Part shown: positions 1-7,688 of the stretch, one piece after another
How positions within the stretch are numbered: the stretch's first letter is position 1
Layout: each line of letters opens with the position of its first letter
Assembly: GCA_023144875.1 (NCBI GenBank)
Contig: JAGLEW010000110.1
Coordinates: 1 to 30,119, forward strand
Source of the DNA: Methylococcales bacterium
Lineage (GTDB): Bacteria; Pseudomonadota; Gammaproteobacteria; Methylococcales; Methylomonadaceae
Length of the DNA: 30,119 nt
Direction: 5' to 3'
Translations under genes and position numbers: made by a program
Notes under the pieces: model-generated
Databases searched by the model: none
Seen by the model: the letters and a program-made list of their open reading frames with translations, nothing else
Told to the model about the DNA's origin: nothing

Positions 1-264
1 GGGGGCTTAATACAAGAAGGCGGGAGCATGACAGTCAAGGGTTTTTTAAATCGTGTGGATTATCACGCAATGGCAACCTTTTGTGGACAATCGGTGAGTT
101 TTCAAACCAGTGGTTCACGGGTTTCAGATACCATACAATGTAATGCAGGCTTAAATGTGAGTGACTTATTATTAACGATTAAAACCGCGAGCAGTCATGG
201 AACGCCTTTTTTAGCGGGTAAATACCAAGATGTGTTGACGATAAAAATAGGCAGTCCTATTTAA
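1..264 (+). CDS. C-terminal end of a secreted beta-rich protein (partial, 5' end outside window)
   Basis: The frame is open from the first base, so this is the tail (87 codons plus stop) of a longer gene; the ATG at 28 is probably internal. The visible part is rich in Gly, Ser, Thr and beta-branched residues and has two cysteines (in ATFCGQ and IQCNAG) that could form a disulfide. The end, GTPFLAGKYQDVLTIKIG, has the alternating last-strand pattern 'G-x-Y-x-D-x-hydrophobic' seen in spore-coat-U-like and chaperone-usher pilin-type proteins. That makes a secreted, surface-assembled protein a reasonable guess, but half the protein is missing and the family assignment is weak. Confidence 0.5.
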   Translation, partial: GGLIQEGGSMTVKGFLNRVDYHAMATFCGQSVSFQTSGSRVSDTIQCNAGLNVSDLLLTIKTASSHGTPFLAGKYQDVLTIKIGSPI

Positions 265-281
265 CGACTCTGATTCAAAAA

Positions 282-297
282 CCTATTTTAAAATAGG
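282..297. promoter_or_regulatory. 16-bp perfect palindrome overlapping the ribosome-binding region
   Basis: CCTATTTT is followed directly by its reverse complement AAAATAGG. The right half runs into the AGGGG that serves as Shine-Dalgarno for the gene starting at 305. It could be an operator or a structure that hides the ribosome-binding site; it lacks a loop and a U tract, so it is not a normal terminator. No function is proven. Confidence 0.35.
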
Positions 298-304
298 GGT
301 ATGT

Positions 305-904
305 ATGTCATATGATCATTTTAAAACTGTTCAAGAAGTTGCTCAAAAATTTGATATTACCTTGCATCATAAAACCGCTTTTATGGAAGAAAAACAAATT
401 ACGGTGCTTGATGCGCTGAGTCTTATAATCAGTGAAAACATAGATGATGAGATTAGTTTTATTAATGAGATGACTGTCTGTGAGCGTATTATTAGCCCGA
501 TTCTTAATGTTGTTTCTAGGAATCATGCGCAATTAAATGTATGGTCACATGTTCCTTATAATGTGGATGAGAAACAAGGTTTAACGGGCGAACCTGATTA
601 TTTAATTGCAACGAAAACAAAATATGGCGAGATGGCAAGTCCTTCTTTATGTGTGATTGAGACACAAAAGGATGATTTTGAACAGGCATGGGCGTATGCG
701 TTAGCAGAAATGGTGGCCTCGTTGTTTTTGGGAATTCGCTGTTGTTATGCGGTGGTGACAACAGGAAAAATATGGGAATTTGGCAAGTTGGAGCATCATA
801 TTTTTATACGCGATACCGCCTCTTTATCAATGGCGGATAATTTACAAAAAAACTTTAATTATTTAAATTGGCTTTTTAATGAAATCGCGTATGAAGCACT
901 TTAA
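305..904 (+). CDS. Orphan PD-(D/E)XK nuclease-like protein, unknown function
   Basis: A 199-residue soluble protein without signal peptide or membrane segment. I do not recognise a named family. It has the pattern of the PD-(D/E)XK nuclease fold: E60 in a helix before the core, then EPDY (96-99) with D98, a hydrophobic strand leading into E119-T-Q-K122, and a following Q127-x3-Y131, the helix motif common in restriction-type members. The region resembles the N-terminal nuclease domain of type I restriction subunits, but there is no helicase, methylase or specificity gene beside it. The ATG at 305 is preceded by AGGGG; the ATG at 301 is in another frame and stops at once. It is convergent with the hydrolase gene, 8 bases away. 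The nuclease role is an inference from pattern only. Confidence 0.6.
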   Translation: MSYDHFKTVQEVAQKFDITLHHKTAFMEEKQITVLDALSLIISENIDDEISFINEMTVCERIISPILNVVSRNHAQLNVWSHVPYNVDEKQGLTGEPDYLIATKTKYGEMASPSLCVIETQKDDFEQAWAYALAEMVASLFLGIRCCYAVVTTGKIWEFGKLEHHIFIRDTASLSMADNLQKNFNYLNWLFNEIAYEAL

Positions 905-912
905 CGCTTGAT

Positions 913-1905
913 TTATTGGATTAAATCATCAAAACAACGCCTATTTTTTTCAGCCTCGAAGGAAGGAATAGGTTCTAACGCAGTGACCCACGTACTAATA
1001 TCTTTCCAAACCACTTCGGCTTTTAAGTCCCTTAAGAGCATGTGGTAGCCCTCTTTATAACAGGCGACGCGTTTATTTTTTGCGTGTTGGCTTAATAGGT
1101 TGCGAATAAATTGAAAGGTTGGTTTTTTAGGGATGATTTCATCTTTTTCACCATATAAGAGCAAGGTTTTAAGGTTCAGTGTCGAGGCACTTGCTAAGGC
1201 GGCATCCATTAAATTAGCCACGCCGTAAATAACTTCAACACGTGTTTTTTTAATCACTAATGGATCTTGACCTAACTCAACCAGCATTTCACGATTATCC
1301 GAGGCAACAATATCTAAACTCTCACCTGTTAAGGTCATCCACGGAACCGTGCGTGACAGCGTCCATAATAAAGCTTGCTGATACCACGGCATGTTTTTTC
1401 TTGCCCAAATAGCAGGAGCCGCCAAAATAATCCCATCGGCAGTTTTAAGGTTTTTAGCGGTTGCCGCGACTAAGGCAACCGCGCCTCCCATACTTTCTCC
1501 TAACCAATAAATAGGTGTTTCGGGGTGTTTTTTTCCCAACAAGGCGGTAAGTTGTAGTAAATCAACCGCATAGGTTTCAACGCCTGCCCATAATCCTCGG
1601 TTAGGCGCTCGCCCAAATCCCCTTTGATCATATGCATAAGAGGCAATACCTTGCTTGGCTAAAAATTTAGCGGGCTGTTTAAAAAAATCTCCATAATCAT
1701 TAAAACCATGTACAGCAATAATAATAGCTTTGGGTGGGTTTGTTTGTGGAAGCCATGAATACAGCGGCAGAGTCACATTATCCTTCGTTATAAAAGATTC
1801 CTTAGATAAGGATTGCTGGACATTATTTGCGCTTGCTGGGTATATTTTTGGCATACAGGCGCTCAAACTCAGTAACAATATCGAGAGTACTATTTTAATG
1901 ATCAT
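913..1905 (-). CDS. Lipoprotein alpha/beta hydrolase (lysophospholipase / monoacylglycerol-lipase type)
   Basis: A serine hydrolase of 330 residues. The N-terminus has a short hydrophobic segment ending in a lipobox, LSAC with C17, so it is probably an outer- or inner-membrane-anchored lipoprotein. Hydrolase features are all present: H66-G67 of the oxyanion region, the nucleophile elbow GESMG with S138, an acid at D255 (GEKDEIIP) and H288 (GYHMLL). The DQRGFGRA block (93-100) is typical of the PldB / monoglyceride-lipase branch. The substrate is likely a lysophospholipid or acylglycerol, by family. The start at 1905 is chosen because it gives a proper lipoprotein signal 10 bases after the upstream gene's stop. 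The frame stays open 174 codons further upstream, but those residues read through the preceding gene in the wrong frame and look like non-coding Ile/Thr/Met-rich sequence. Confidence 0.8.
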   Translation of the reverse strand: MIIKIVLSILLLSLSACMPKIYPASANNVQQSLSKESFITKDNVTLPLYSWLPQTNPPKAIIIAVHGFNDYGDFFKQPAKFLAKQGIASYAYDQRGFGRAPNRGLWAGVETYAVDLLQLTALLGKKHPETPIYWLGESMGGAVALVAATAKNLKTADGIILAAPAIWARKNMPWYQQALLWTLSRTVPWMTLTGESLDIVASDNREMLVELGQDPLVIKKTRVEVIYGVANLMDAALASASTLNLKTLLLYGEKDEIIPKKPTFQFIRNLLSQHAKNKRVACYKEGYHMLLRDLKAEVVWKDISTWVTALEPIPSFEAEKNRRCFDDLIQ

Positions 1906-1915
1906 AATGAGGCTG

Positions 1916-2545
1916 TTATTGACCGACCAAGCTTCGACCGTAATCCTTGTAAACCTTTCTTTTATAACGACGTCTGTCATAGCGGTCGTTATAGTCATCC
2001 TCTTCATCATTGTGCTCATTGTGCTCATTGTGCTGATTATACCGAGTACCATCGTTATTTTGATGATGTGAATCATGAGAGTGCTTTCTTTTTCGGTGGT
2101 GCGAATCATGACTGTGTGGGTAATCTTCTTGGTCATAACGCTTGCGTCTTGAGGGTTGTCGATCTCTATCATAATAGTGATCATTATCATGCGAATTACG
2201 TGGGTATTTTTGTGAATGCCGTTGTTTTTGGCGTGGCTTATTGCCATGTTGTTTATAACGTGGGTTGTAATTTTTATTACGTCCGTAAGGGGATTTACGA
2301 TCGTATTTATGCGCTGGCTTTCGGTCGTATTTCTGGGTTTTATTCGGGTTTCTATCGTATTTATGATTGCGTTTTTCCGTGTTGGAATCATAAGGTGAAA
2401 CAGGCTGATTACGATAGGTTCTATCACGTTTTACAACCACAGGGGAGCCATAAATACCCCCTGAGCTGCGTTGCTGAGGAATAACACAGCCGACTAACAG
2501 TAAAAGACAACTGAGGATGATGAGTTTTTGAGCAATTTTATTCAT
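1916..2545 (-). CDS. Low-complexity His/Lys/Arg/Asp/Tyr-rich lipoprotein with KYDR repeats
   Basis: A 209-residue protein with a type II signal: MNKIAQKL, a Leu-rich stretch, lipobox LVGC with C20. The rest is predicted disordered and highly charged. Visible repeats are KYDR at 62-65, 72-75 and 80-83, HSHDSHH twice (144-150 and 155-161), and tandem EHN at 173-178. It is extremely rich in His, Lys, Arg, Asp, Tyr and Asn with almost no hydrophobic core, which suggests a surface-exposed, polyionic or metal-binding tether rather than an enzyme. The start at 2545 has GGGAG seven bases upstream; the in-frame ATG at 2569 would place eight polar residues before the signal. It leads a two-gene unit with the downstream lipoprotein hydrolase. 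I know no named family for it; the function is unknown. Confidence 0.72.
   Translation of the reverse strand: MNKIAQKLIILSCLLLLVGCVIPQQRSSGGIYGSPVVVKRDRTYRNQPVSPYDSNTEKRNHKYDRNPNKTQKYDRKPAHKYDRKSPYGRNKNYNPRYKQHGNKPRQKQRHSQKYPRNSHDNDHYYDRDRQPSRRKRYDQEDYPHSHDSHHRKRKHSHDSHHQNNDGTRYNQHNEHNEHNDEEDDYNDRYDRRRYKRKVYKDYGRSLVGQ
2008..2034. repeat. Three tandem copies of a 9-bp unit inside the low-complexity lipoprotein gene
   Basis: CATTGTGCT is repeated three times head to tail and encodes the EHN repeat on the minus strand. Tandem units that are multiples of three change length without breaking the frame, so copy number may vary between strains. Confidence 0.7.
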
Positions 2546-2660
2546 GTGAGTTTCTCCCTTTATTGGCATAAAGCACAGATAAAGTTATGGTGTTGCGTTT
2601 TATTTTATTCGTAACACTTGAAAAATTAATAATTTATAGGTTCTCTTTATCGCACTCTAT

Positions 2661-2666
2661 TATAAT
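2661..2666 (+). promoter_or_regulatory. Candidate -10 box of the efp-epmA operon
   Basis: A perfect TATAAT lies 39 bases before the efp start codon, in the 159-base divergent gap between the lipoprotein gene and efp. The -35 region at the proper distance (about 2638-2643) is poor, so the call rests on the -10 and its position. Confidence 0.45.
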
Positions 2667-2704
2667 AGTTGCTTAAAGTTTTGTTTAATTTTACGAGAGA
2701 TAAG

Positions 2705-3274
2705 ATGGCAACGTACAACACGAATGAATTTAAGGCGGGTTTAAAAATTATGATTGACGCGGATCCTTGCGCGATCATTGAAAATGAATTTGTCAAACCT
2801 GGAAAAGGTCAGGCTTTTAGCCGTGTGAAAATTCGAAATTTAAAAACAGGTCGTGTGATTGAGCGTACTTATAAATCAGGTGAATCGGTTGAAAGTGCGG
2901 ATGTCATTGATGTAGAAATGCAATATCTTTATACCGATGGTGAATTTTGGCATTTTATGATGCCAGAAACTTATGAGCAATATCAGGCTGATAAAACGGC
3001 GGTGTCGGAAGCGATGAAGTGGCTTAAAGATCAAGATATTTGTACGATGACGTTGTGGAATGACGCGCCGTTGACGATTGTACCACCTAATTTTGTGGAA
3101 TTATCCATCACCGAGACGGATCCTGGTTTAAAAGGTGATACTTCAGGCGGGGGGGGTAAACCTGCGACGCTTGAAACGGGGGTGGTTGTGCGTGTGCCTT
3201 TGTTTGTACAAATCGGTGAAATTATTAAAGTTGATACCCGTAATGGGGAATATGTCGGTCGTGTGAAAAGTTAG
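2705..3274 (+). CDS. efp: Translation elongation factor P
   Basis: EF-P, 189 residues, relieves ribosomes stalled on polyproline stretches by entering between the P and E sites. The protein matches the bacterial family over its full length: N-terminal KOW-like domain, then two OB domains ending in the signature of the last domain (VKVPLFVQIGE-like, here VRVPLFVQIGE). The modification loop reads VKPGKGQAF with K34, the lysine that EpmA beta-lysylates in gammaproteobacteria. The start at 2705 (MATYNTNEF) is chosen by homology and the GAGA upstream; an in-frame ATG at 2669 would add a non-conserved 12-residue extension. The downstream gene is its modifying enzyme, overlapping by one base, so factor and modifier are co-translated. 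Confidence 0.97.
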   Translation: MATYNTNEFKAGLKIMIDADPCAIIENEFVKPGKGQAFSRVKIRNLKTGRVIERTYKSGESVESADVIDVEMQYLYTDGEFWHFMMPETYEQYQADKTAVSEAMKWLKDQDICTMTLWNDAPLTIVPPNFVELSITETDPGLKGDTSGGGGKPATLETGVVVRVPLFVQIGEIIKVDTRNGEYVGRVKS

Positions 3275-4257
3275 TGACAAATCTGGATTGGCGACCAAGC
3301 TGTGACTTAGCGCAGTTACATCAACGGGCGCAAATGCTAGCAACCATTCGCCAGTTTTTTGTCGATAAAAAGGTGTTAGAAGTCGACACGCCTTTATTAT
3401 GTCAAGCAACAGGTACGGATCCACAATTAGATTTTTTTAAAAGTTTATACCATTACCCACCGAAGAATAAGACCTTATATTTACAAACGTCGCCAGAATT
3501 TGCCATGAAACGGTTATTGGCTTCAGGTTGTGGTTCTATTTACCAAATCTGTAAGGCGTTTCGGAATGGTGAACAAGGACGCTATCATAATCCTGAGTTT
3601 ACACTCTTAGAATGGTATCGAATTGGCTTTGATTTAAATCAACTCATGGATGAAGTGGGGACGTTAATTTCTCAACTTTTAGCCTCAAATGTCGCGATTA
3701 AAGGCATTAAAAAAATAAGTTATCATGATTTATTTTTTCAAAAAACAGGGCTTAATGCCTTAATATTTTGTTCAAAAAGCTATCAAGCCTATGCTCAACA
3801 TCATGAGATGTCTGAGGCATTTAATTTATGTGAAAACGATCATAATCTTTGGTGTGATTATATTTTTAGTTTTAAAATTCAACCAAACCTTGATACGGGT
3901 TATCTTTATTTAGTCCATAGCTATCCCGCTTCACAAGCCTCACTTGCGCGTATAAATCCTGATAATTCTGCGGTGGCAGATCGCTTTGAAGTGTTTTTAA
4001 ATGGGGTGGAATTAGGCAATGGTTTTTTTGAATTAGCCGATGCCGTAGAGCAACAACTGCGTTTTGAAAAAGAAATACAAATCCGCGCTGATAAACAATT
4101 ACCTTGTGTTAAAAAAGATCCGTATTTTTTAGCTGCATTGAATGAAGGATTGCCAAATTGTTGCGGTGTCGCCGTTGGAATAGATCGCTTATTAATGTTA
4201 TTAAGCGCCCGTGATGACATTCAATCGGTATTAGCTTTTCCTATTGAGCGCGCTTAA
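3274..4257 (+). CDS. epmA: EF-P (R)-beta-lysine ligase EpmA (GenX/PoxA)
   Basis: A class II lysyl-tRNA-synthetase paralogue without the anticodon-binding domain, 327 residues, the usual length. It activates (R)-beta-lysine with ATP and attaches it to K34 of EF-P. Motif 2 is clear (FRNGEQGRYHNPEFTLLEW, from residue 97), as are SPEF at 73-76 and motif 3 (GVAVGIDRLLML, from residue 298). It starts with GTG at 3274, sharing the G of the efp stop codon (TAGTG), a classic coupling arrangement. In Escherichia coli the two genes are far apart, so linkage here supports the functional pairing. The beta-lysine-forming partner EpmB (a lysine 2,3-aminomutase) is not in the window. Confidence 0.94.
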   Translation: MTNLDWRPSCDLAQLHQRAQMLATIRQFFVDKKVLEVDTPLLCQATGTDPQLDFFKSLYHYPPKNKTLYLQTSPEFAMKRLLASGCGSIYQICKAFRNGEQGRYHNPEFTLLEWYRIGFDLNQLMDEVGTLISQLLASNVAIKGIKKISYHDLFFQKTGLNALIFCSKSYQAYAQHHEMSEAFNLCENDHNLWCDYIFSFKIQPNLDTGYLYLVHSYPASQASLARINPDNSAVADRFEVFLNGVELGNGFFELADAVEQQLRFEKEIQIRADKQLPCVKKDPYFLAALNEGLPNCCGVAVGIDRLLMLLSARDDIQSVLAFPIERA

Positions 4258-4286
4258 GTGCCTATTTTATAAAATAAAGACCATGA

Positions 4287-4292
4287 TATAAT
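4287..4292 (+). promoter_or_regulatory. Candidate -10 box upstream of bamA
   Basis: TATAAT sits between epmA and bamA in a 75-base gap that begins with an AT-rich inverted repeat (TATTTTATAAAATA). Transcription from this box would begin near 4299-4301, almost at the ATG at 4302, leaving only about 30 bases before the GTG start of bamA. The -35 element is not convincing. Confidence 0.4.
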
Positions 4293-4308
4293 CCTCATAT
4301 TATGCTTG

Positions 4309-4316
4309 TTTTTTTT
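4309..4316 (+). repeat. T8 homopolymer at the bamA 5' end
   Basis: Eight T residues lie between an out-of-frame ATG (4302) and the bamA reading frame. Loss of one T would join that ATG to the bamA frame. It could be a sequencing indel, a slippage site, or chance in an AT-rich leader. Confidence 0.5.
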
Positions 4317-4332
4317 CTTTTCTGGTCATTTT

Positions 4333-6609
4333 GTGAAACATTTCCTTATTTCGACACTTGTTTTAGCCCCGTTAATGGTCTCGCCCATTGCTCATGCCGC
4401 CGAAAGTTTTATTGTTGATAATATTCAGGTGAAAGGCCTGCAAAGAACGCCCATAGGAACCGTTTATAATTATTTACCCATAAAGGTGGGTGAAGAATTT
4501 AATAGTGAACAATCGGGCAAGGCAATTCGTGCCTTATTTGATACGGGTTTTTTTAAAGATGTTTTAATTGAAAAACAAGGCAATACCTTAGTGGTTCGGG
4601 TACAAGAATACCCATCCATTGCAAAAGTTATTTTTGAAGGGAATGATGACTTAAAAACGGAGGAGTTAAATAAAGCCTTACAAACGGTGGGTTTGTCCGA
4701 AGGTAAAGTGTTTAATCCGCAAACGTTAGATAAAGTCGAGCAAGAATTAAAGCGGCAATATTTTAGTCAAGGTAAATACAGCGTCAAAATTGACACCAAA
4801 GTATCCAATTTAACGCGAAACCGTGTCGGGATTCATATTGATATTTCCGAAGGTCAAGCGGCTAAAATCAAACAAATCAATATCGTGGGGCATCAAAGTT
4901 TTGAAGCTGACGAATTGTTGAAAAATTTTGAACTCAGCACTACCAATTTATTATCGTTTTACACCAAAGATGATCAATACGCCAAGCAAAAACTCTCCGC
5001 TGATTTAGAACGGCTTACTTCTTTTTATTTAGACCGAGGCTATCTTAAGTTTAGGATTGAATCTTCACAAATTTCGATGACGCCGAATAAAAAAGAAATG
5101 TATGTCACCGTTAATATTAAAGAGGGGAATGTTTTCACCTTGAGCAAAGTAAAATTAGCGGGAAATTTGATTGTAAACCCTGAAGAATTGATTAAATTGA
5201 TGCAGGTAGGGCCGGGTGAAATCTTTTCACGGAAGAATGCCACCGCAACCTCTAAAAATATCTCAGATCGGTTAGGGGATGAGGGTTATATTTTTTCAAA
5301 TGTGAATATGATTCCCGATATTAATGAGGAACTGAAAACAGTTGAAATGACTTTTTTTGTTGATCCTGGCAAACGTGTTTATGTGCGAAAGGTGAATATT
5401 AGTGGTAATAATAAAACCCGTGATGAAGTGTTACGTCGAGAAATGCGGCAAATGGAATCAAGCTGGGCATCTACTAAAAAAATTGAACGTTCAAAGGCGC
5501 GTTTAAGTCGTTTGGGGTATTTTGAATCCGTTGATGTTGAAACGCCACCTGTTGTGGGAGCGGCCGACCAAATTGATGTGAATTACAGTGTGGTTGAAAA
5601 AGCCTCGGGTAATTTATCGGCAGGTGTGGGGTTTTCGCAAACCAGTGGCTTTATTATTAACGCTAATGTCTCGCAAGATAATATTTTTGGTTCAGGAAAA
5701 CGAATTAATTTGGCCTTTAATAACAGTGATGTGAGTACGCAATATCAGTTTGGCTATTATGATCCGTATTTTACGCTGGATGGGGTCAGCATGGGTTATG
5801 ACATTGGTTATCGTGCAAGAGATGCCGAAAACGCTAACATATCACGTTATTCGACCGATGTTTTTAATAGCAGTTTAAATTTTGGTTTACCCTTGAATGA
5901 AAATGATCGTTTACGGTTTAATATTGATTTTAGGCACACGAAATTAAAAACGTCCACCAACTCGTCCACTGAAATTTTGGATTTTGTAAAAGAGAATGGC
6001 AATAAATATTTAACCTTATCACTTTCAATTGGTTGGACACACGATACACTCAATCGAGCTATTTTTCCTACCTCTGGGGGACAGCAACGTTTTTCAGCAC
6101 TAGCGACTATTCCTGGTAGTGATTTGGAATACTATAAAATTAATTATAAACAGCAACATTTTTTCGCTTTATCCAAGGATTTTACATTACGGTTGAATGC
6201 TGAACTCGCCTATGGTGATGGATATGGTGGCACCAAAGGCTTACCCTTTTTTGAACATTTTTTTGCAGGTGGTACGCGTTCTATACGGGGATTTGATGAT
6301 AATACTTTGGGCCCTCGTGATTCACGTGATGACCCTTTTGGTGGCTCTGGAAAAATTGTTGGAAATGCTGAGTTGTTATTTCCTGTCCCCTTTTTCACCG
6401 ATTTACATTCCGTACGACTGGGTGCTTTTTTTGATGCAGGAACGGTAAGTAAAGGTTTTAAAGTGGGGGATATGCGTTATTCTGTGGGGCTATCAGGTGA
6501 GTGGTTGTCCCCTTTTGGCGCATTAAGTATTAGTATTGCCAAGCCCTTAAACAGCAGCGACAATGATGAAGAAAAAATGTTCCAGTTTTCATTTGGATCA
6601 GGTTTTTAA
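4333..6609 (+). CDS. bamA: Outer membrane protein assembly factor BamA (Omp85)
   Basis: BamA inserts beta-barrel proteins into the outer membrane. From the GTG at 4333 the protein has 758 residues: a cleavable signal ending near AHA-AES, five periplasmic POTRA domains over roughly residues 25-420 (first one FIVDNIQVKGLQR), and a 16-strand barrel of the bacterial surface antigen family. The barrel carries the IRGF motif (651-654) of extracellular loop 6 and ends in FSFGSGF with the terminal Phe of the beta-signal. I prefer GTG at 4333 because it gives a normal signal peptide (MKHFLIST...). A TTG at 4306 is in frame but adds Phe-rich residues, and neither has a clear Shine-Dalgarno. The nearest ATG (4302) is out of frame across a T8 run. 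bamA normally follows rseP; here rseP is 16 kb away on the opposite strand. Confidence 0.96.
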   Translation: MKHFLISTLVLAPLMVSPIAHAAESFIVDNIQVKGLQRTPIGTVYNYLPIKVGEEFNSEQSGKAIRALFDTGFFKDVLIEKQGNTLVVRVQEYPSIAKVIFEGNDDLKTEELNKALQTVGLSEGKVFNPQTLDKVEQELKRQYFSQGKYSVKIDTKVSNLTRNRVGIHIDISEGQAAKIKQINIVGHQSFEADELLKNFELSTTNLLSFYTKDDQYAKQKLSADLERLTSFYLDRGYLKFRIESSQISMTPNKKEMYVTVNIKEGNVFTLSKVKLAGNLIVNPEELIKLMQVGPGEIFSRKNATATSKNISDRLGDEGYIFSNVNMIPDINEELKTVEMTFFVDPGKRVYVRKVNISGNNKTRDEVLRREMRQMESSWASTKKIERSKARLSRLGYFESVDVETPPVVGAADQIDVNYSVVEKASGNLSAGVGFSQTSGFIINANVSQDNIFGSGKRINLAFNNSDVSTQYQFGYYDPYFTLDGVSMGYDIGYRARDAENANISRYSTDVFNSSLNFGLPLNENDRLRFNIDFRHTKLKTSTNSSTEILDFVKENGNKYLTLSLSIGWTHDTLNRAIFPTSGGQQRFSALATIPGSDLEYYKINYKQQHFFALSKDFTLRLNAELAYGDGYGGTKGLPFFEHFFAGGTRSIRGFDDNTLGPRDSRDDPFGGSGKIVGNAELLFPVPFFTDLHSVRLGAFFDAGTVSKGFKVGDMRYSVGLSGEWLSPFGALSISIAKPLNSSDNDEEKMFQFSFGSGF

Positions 6610-6619
6610 CGAATCCCTT

Positions 6620-6647
6620 TTGCTTCGTTTACTTTTTCCCCTATAAT
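6620..6647 (+). promoter_or_regulatory. Candidate promoter for skp
   Basis: TTGCTT (6620-6625) and TATAAT (6642-6647) are separated by 16 bases, in the 94-base gap between bamA and skp. The -10 is perfect and the -35 is fair, so skp-fabZ-lpxA-rnhB may have its own sigma-70 promoter in addition to read-through from bamA. Confidence 0.55.
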
Positions 6648-6703
6648 TAGCTAAAACCCTAAAATTTTTTGTAACACCTTAAAAATATTGGAGATAAACT
6701 TTC

Positions 6704-7198
6704 ATGAAAACGAAACTGGCTTTATTTTTGGCCCTTATGTTCACCCTAAATATCAGTTATGCTGAATTAAAAATAGGTTTTGTTAATGTTGCAAAAGTAT
6801 TGCAAAAAGTGCCACAAGCTGAACAAGCTAAAAAACGTTTAGAGCAAGAGTTTTCACCTCGTGATAAACAATTAGCCGCACAGATTAAAGAAATTAAAAA
6901 GTTAGAAGAAAAACTTGCGAAAGATGCGAGTGTGATGAGTGCGACTAAAAAGCGGGCTTTAGAAAAAGATATTATTTCAAAAAGACGAGAAGCAAAACGC
7001 GCACAACAAGAGTTTGGTGAAGATTTTGGTTTGCGCCGCAATGAAGAGCTTGGTAAATTACAAAAACGTATTATTGAAGCGATTAAAGCCATTGCAAAAG
7101 AAGATAATTACGATTTATTATTAACCGATGGTGTTATTCATGCGAAACCTGAGCTTGATATTACCGCCAGAGTTCAAGAAAAACTTTCAAAATTTTAA
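6704..7198 (+). CDS. skp: Periplasmic chaperone Skp (OmpH)
   Basis: Skp is a trimeric 'jellyfish' chaperone that holds unfolded outer-membrane proteins in the periplasm and hands them to BamA. The 164-residue protein has a Sec signal cleaved after SYA (about residue 20), then ELKIGFVNVAKVLQKVPQA, the family's conserved first strand and helix. A long Lys/Glu/Gln-rich coiled coil spans about 40-130 and forms the tentacles. The end returns to a strand (YDLLLTDGVIHA). GGAGA precedes the ATG at a good distance. It directly follows bamA as in most proteobacteria, but lpxD, the usual next gene, is missing. Confidence 0.92.
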   Translation: MKTKLALFLALMFTLNISYAELKIGFVNVAKVLQKVPQAEQAKKRLEQEFSPRDKQLAAQIKEIKKLEEKLAKDASVMSATKKRALEKDIISKRREAKRAQQEFGEDFGLRRNEELGKLQKRIIEAIKAIAKEDNYDLLLTDGVIHAKPELDITARVQEKLSKF

Positions 7199-7241
7199 AA
7201 AAATTACCCATTTTTAGTGTTAACAATTATAGATTAATATT

Positions 7242-7688
7242 ATGGCAGGACAGTTAGATACCTTACAAATTCAAGAATTTTTACCCCATCGGTATCCTTT
7301 CCTGCTCGTTGATCGAGTGGTTGAAACCGAACCTGGTGTCCGATTATTGGGCTTAAAAAATGTCACGTATAATGAGCCTTTTTTTCAAGGCCATTTCCCC
7401 AAAGAACCTATTATGCCTGGAGTGCTAATTTTAGAGGCTTTGGCACAAGGGACGGGGTTATTAGCCTCTGCGACTGAACCTGAAACCTTAGGTAAAGGCG
7501 TGACTTATTACTTAGTTGGTATTGATAAGGCTCGATTTAAACGACCTGTTGTACCAGGAGATCAATTGATGCTTGAAATAAATTATCTTAAAAATAAACG
7601 TAATATTTGGTCATTTGCCTGTCGTGCTGAAGTCGATGGTGAGTTTGTTGCCAGTGCTAATATTATGTGTGCCGCCTCGGTTCCTTAA
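7242..7688 (+). CDS. fabZ: 3-hydroxyacyl-ACP dehydratase FabZ
   Basis: FabZ removes water from (3R)-hydroxyacyl-ACP in fatty acid elongation and competes with LpxA for hydroxyacyl-ACP. The 148-residue hot-dog-fold protein is full length. The catalytic His is H51 in GHFPKEPIMPG and the catalytic acid E65 in VLILEALAQ, matching H54/E68 of E. coli. LPHRYPFLLVDRV at 14-26 is the family's opening block. Its stop codon overlaps the lpxA start (TAATG), so the two competing enzymes are translated together. No clear Shine-Dalgarno is visible before the ATG. Confidence 0.96.
   Translation: MAGQLDTLQIQEFLPHRYPFLLVDRVVETEPGVRLLGLKNVTYNEPFFQGHFPKEPIMPGVLILEALAQGTGLLASATEPETLGKGVTYYLVGIDKARFKRPVVPGDQLMLEINYLKNKRNIWSFACRAEVDGEFVASANIMCAASVP

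Noticed and set aside
1906..2427. 504-residue open frame suggesting a much longer hydrolase, and other long open frames on both strands at 1730-2484
   Set aside because: They are shadows of the low-complexity lipoprotein gene: its repetitive codons leave other frames open. The translations are Ile/Thr/Met or Val/Phe monotone, while the lipoprotein frame has a proper signal, lipobox and ribosome-binding site.
2669..2704. N-terminal extension of EF-P
   Set aside because: The extra residues are not part of the EF-P family; the start at 2705 matches it exactly and has a ribosome-binding site.
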